Positions 5,259 through 6,627 of a DNA stretch of 6,627 bases are shown one piece after another. Each line of letters begins with the position of its first letter. Within the stretch, counting starts at the first letter, position 1. The position numbers and the translations under genes were made by a program. This stretch comes from Candidatus Taylorbacteria bacterium RIFCSPHIGHO2_02_FULL_46_13 (lineage in GTDB: Bacteria; Patescibacteriota; Minisyncoccia; Phycocordibacterales; DSPV01), in the NCBI GenBank assembly GCA_001821015.1, contig MHRQ01000001.1:15647-22273 (forward strand), in the 5' to 3' direction. The notes beneath the pieces are model-generated. The model had not been told where the DNA came from. It ran no database searches and saw only the letters and a program-made list of their open reading frames with translations.

Positions 5259-5798
5259 GTGAATATACAAGAATATTCGCCCGAAACGGTCTTTTTTATC
5301 TCTGTGTTTGTAGCTGCAATTTTCGGAGCCAGTGTTGTTTTGCTTGCTTTCCGGCTCTTCAAGGGCAAGAAAAAAACCACCCCATGTGTTGTTGTCCAAG
5401 ATTATCTTGACTCGCCATTGCATGCCAAAGTTGTCGCTCTGCACATCATATTTGAGAAAAGCACGTGGCTACTTAACCAAGCAGGTAAAATCTCACGCGA
5501 GGGGAACCACTCTCCCTGTTTTAACCACCTGTTTCTCAACTCCGTTGACTTCGAGAAAGAGGGCCTGAAAGTTTCAATGGCGACAAGGGGGGAGGATAGT
5601 GGAGTAGGTATTATCTATGCGCCAGGCAGGCTAGACTTTGCTCAAAGAGTGGCTCATATCCTTGCGTCGGAATTTAGTACCAGAGTTGTACTTCGGTGCA
5701 ATGATGGTTCTATCAAAAACGAAACCATCCTGGGCAATCAGTATTGGATGGTTCCTATAACCAACTGGGGAAGAGGAGATTTGTCCGGCATTGGGTAG
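5259..5798 (+). CDS. Hypothetical protein with one N-terminal membrane anchor
   Basis: The gene has 179 codons, begins at GTG behind a strong Shine-Dalgarno and ends in TAG at 5796-5798. Residues about 10-34 form a single hydrophobic helix (VFFISVFVAAIFGASVVLLAF in its core). This is followed by the basic KGKKKT, which should hold the remaining ~140 residues on the cytoplasmic side. That part looks like a folded alpha/beta domain: VVVQDYLDSPLHAKVVALHIIFEK, GLKVSMATRGEDSGVGIIYA, and RVAHILASEFSTRVVLRC. It contains three Cys with no metal-binding spacing. No catalytic or ligand motif is recognised and no family can be named. The gene follows uvrC by 84 bases in the same direction and is followed by a terminator-like hairpin. 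It is probably co-transcribed with uvrC; a functional link to repair is only positional. Confidence 0.8.
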   Translation: MNIQEYSPETVFFISVFVAAIFGASVVLLAFRLFKGKKKTTPCVVVQDYLDSPLHAKVVALHIIFEKSTWLLNQAGKISREGNHSPCFNHLFLNSVDFEKEGLKVSMATRGEDSGVGIIYAPGRLDFAQRVAHILASEFSTRVVLRCNDGSIKNETILGNQYWMVPITNWGRGDLSGIG

Positions 5799-5825
5799 AG
5801 CTCGCGCTACTACCAGACTATTCAA

Positions 5826-5860
5826 GAGCGGTTCGTTTATCGGCCCGCTCGTTTATTTTT
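5826..5860 (+). terminator. Probable intrinsic terminator after the membrane-anchored ORF
   Basis: GAGCGG (5826-5831) pairs with CCGCTC (5845-5850) across a 13-nt loop, followed directly by GTTTATTTTT. The stem is short but GC-rich and the T-rich tail is good. It lies 27 bases after the TAG at 5796-5798 and would close the uvrC transcription unit. Confidence 0.6.
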
Positions 5861-5876
5861 GGAGTGCACGGGGTTA

Positions 5877-5905
5877 TTGACTATTGCTACTAAATAGGGT
5901 ACTCT
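5877..5905 (+). promoter_or_regulatory. Putative promoter of the 102-codon ORF (leaderless)
   Basis: TTGACT (5877-5882, five of six to consensus), a 17-base spacer and TACTCT (5900-5905, a weak -10) end 9 bases before the ATG at 5915. Transcription would start at about the ATG. No Shine-Dalgarno is present, as for uvrC. Confidence 0.45.
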
Positions 5906-5914
5906 GCTTTTAGA

Positions 5915-6223
5915 ATGAAAACTGAATTGCTGGATGACTTAAGTTTTGTGGTTCTTGAACTTCTGTCTCTTTTGGATAAGGCTACGTTTGATACATTTGA
6001 GCCGCTTGTGTATCAAGGTACCCCATTCCTTTTCTTTTATTTCTACAAATTAGATGAAGACCACACTCCGGTGTGGCTTTCCACATCAACCCATGTCCAT
6101 GGGTATGATATCTACGTGTGGAGGTTAACACCAAAAGAAATGAAACGAAGGTATTTGTTCCATGAACTCTTGGAGGTACACCTTAGAAATAAAGGACAGG
6201 ACAATAAGGGGGCCCATTTATAG
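5915..6223 (+). CDS. Hypothetical protein with HELLE motif, possibly truncated by TAG
   Basis: The ORF is 102 codons long. Its acidic/hydrophobic start (MKTELLDDLSFVVLELLSLLD) suggests a helix. A likely beta-rich middle follows (VYQGTPFLFFYFYKLD, PVWLSTSTH), then a basic helix ending in RRYLFHELLEVHLR, with HELLE at residues 83-87. The chain stops at TAG after GAHL, but the same frame continues with a strongly protein-like stretch. An HExxE helix followed by an Ala-His-containing acidic helix reminds me of small His/Glu-rich proteins in related genomes, but I cannot name a family, and HExxE alone is not a protease signature. The ORF has its own promoter candidate and no Shine-Dalgarno. A terminator lies downstream of the extended frame rather than directly behind the TAG. 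Confidence 0.7.
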   Translation: MKTELLDDLSFVVLELLSLLDKATFDTFEPLVYQGTPFLFFYFYKLDEDHTPVWLSTSTHVHGYDIYVWRLTPKEMKRRYLFHELLEVHLRNKGQDNKGAHL

Positions 6224-6289
6224 GCCTTAGCCGAGGAGGAGAAAGTCTTTGGTTCACGAGTTGCTACAGAGGAGCTTGCGTTTGCGTGA
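6224..6289 (+). other. In-frame coding-like tail after the TAG of the 102-codon ORF
   Basis: After TAG at 6221-6223 the frame stays open for 21 codons, reading ALAEEEKVFG then SRVATEELAFA, and closes with TGA at 6287-6289. Joined to the preceding GAHL it makes a continuous acidic helix. An intrinsic terminator begins 22 bases after this TGA. This suggests the tail is the true C-terminus, interrupted by a nonsense codon, a read-through site or an assembly error. Confidence 0.55.
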
Positions 6290-6311
6290 GTTTCCACGAG
6301 TCGGTATTCAC

Positions 6312-6350
6312 AAAGGGCTTGTTGTTTTGCGACACAGGCTCTTTCTTTTT
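6312..6350 (+). terminator. Intrinsic terminator between the hypothetical gene and thrS
   Basis: AAAGGGCTTGT (6312-6322) pairs over 11 bp, with two G-U pairs, to ACAGGCTCTTT (6334-6344). The loop is 11 nt and is followed by CTTTTT. The G-U pairs become A-C mismatches on the other strand and no T-run follows there, so it mainly serves plus-strand transcription. Confidence 0.65.
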
Positions 6351-6377
6351 GCATGCTGGGCTGATTTGTGCTATTGT
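6349..6377 (+). promoter_or_regulatory. Weak promoter-like sequence pointing antisense into thrS
   Basis: TTGCAT (6349-6354), a 17-base spacer and an extended -10 (TGC followed by TATTGT at 6372-6377) are followed by AAAGGAG at 6386-6392. No start codon or open frame follows. It may be chance, or the promoter of an antisense RNA over the 3' end of thrS. Confidence 0.2.
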
Positions 6378-6393
6378 GAAAGCGGAAAGGAGC

Positions 6394-6627
6394 CTATTTT
6401 CTCGCCTTAATTTCTCCGAGGAGTTTTGAGGTAATTTCGGCAAGAGACAAAGTACCGAGTTGGCCTTTGTCGCGGGATTCCAGAGAGGCATTTGCGTTTT
6501 CGGCTTCTTTGTCACCAATGACGAGCCAGTAGGGGATTTTGGAAAGTTTAGTCGCGCGTACGCGCTTGCCGAGGCTTTCGGTGGGGTCGCTCAGTGAAGC
6601 ACGGATGTTGGCATCTCTGAGGGCGGC
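6394..6627 (-). CDS. thrS: Threonyl-tRNA synthetase, C-terminal anticodon-binding domain (5' truncated)
   Basis: This is the last 77 codons of a minus-strand gene that enters from the right edge, with TAG at 6396-6394. The translation carries the class IIa anticodon-binding signature of ThrRS. DANIRASLSDPTESLGKRVR is followed by KIPYWLVIGDKEAE, then LESRDKGQLGTLSLAEI and a short final helix ending in KARK. ThrRS charges tRNA-Thr with threonine in the cytoplasm; this domain reads the anticodon. The catalytic and editing domains lie outside the window. The gene is convergent with the 102-codon ORF, and I see no strong minus-strand terminator behind it. ProRS, HisRS and GlyRS have related domains, but the sequence pattern fits ThrRS best. 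Confidence 0.92.
   Translation of the reverse strand, partial: AALRDANIRASLSDPTESLGKRVRATKLSKIPYWLVIGDKEAENANASLESRDKGQLGTLSLAEITSKLLGEIKARK

Noticed and set aside
5799..5894. In-frame open extension of 32 codons after the TAG of the membrane-anchored ORF
   Set aside because: It crosses the terminator-like hairpin at 5826-5860, and an open frame of this length arises often by chance, so it is weaker than the other two tails.
3469..6289. Alternative genetic code (TGA or TAG read as sense) to explain the interrupted small genes
   Set aside because: uvrA and uvrC together have about 1300 codons with no internal TGA or TAG, and Trp is encoded by TGG. Genes that end in TAG or TGA here would be extended implausibly.

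Overview
The window looks like a compact bacterial chromosome segment, most likely from the Candidate Phyla Radiation (Patescibacteria, Parcubacteria-like). This is inferred from a shortened UvrA, a UvrC that ends without its helix-hairpin-helix domain, very small hypothetical genes and mostly absent Shine-Dalgarno sites. The standard code is used: the 857 codons of uvrA contain TGG for Trp and no internal TGA or TAG. No mobile element, CRISPR array, rRNA or tRNA was found.

Layout. 1-249 is the 3' end of a response-regulator receiver gene (+). 250-840 holds no convincing gene but is rich in structure: a terminator-like hairpin, a cruciform palindromic element (441-539), a perfect 12-bp hairpin (554-583) and a block that could fold as one RNA (638-832) in front of uvrA. 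841-3414 is uvrA (+). A convergent small membrane-protein gene lies at 3762-3586 (-), with a protein-like in-frame tail after its TGA down to 3469 and a terminator next to uvrA. It shares a short divergent promoter region, with a 17-bp dyad, with uvrC (3834-5174, +). Downstream come a one-TM hypothetical protein (5259-5798, +), a terminator, a 102-codon hypothetical ORF with its own promoter (5915-6223, +), its in-frame tail after a TAG (to 6289), a terminator (6312-6350), and the convergent 3' end of thrS (6394-6627, -).

Functional theme. UvrA (damage recognition) and UvrC (dual incision) are two of the three parts of UvrABC nucleotide excision repair; uvrB is not in the window. The two are on the same strand but separated by the oppositely oriented small gene, so they are probably transcribed separately.

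Most notable observations: (i) two small genes carry an in-frame stop followed by a convincing protein tail that ends 22-24 bases before an intrinsic terminator; (ii) uvrC contains three in-frame insertions, each coinciding with palindromic or heptamer-repeat DNA, one of them inside the Fe-S cysteine loop; (iii) UvrA lacks roughly 90-100 residues and one zinc-ligand cysteine; (iv) the intergenic cruciform and the possible pseudoknotted RNA upstream of uvrA.
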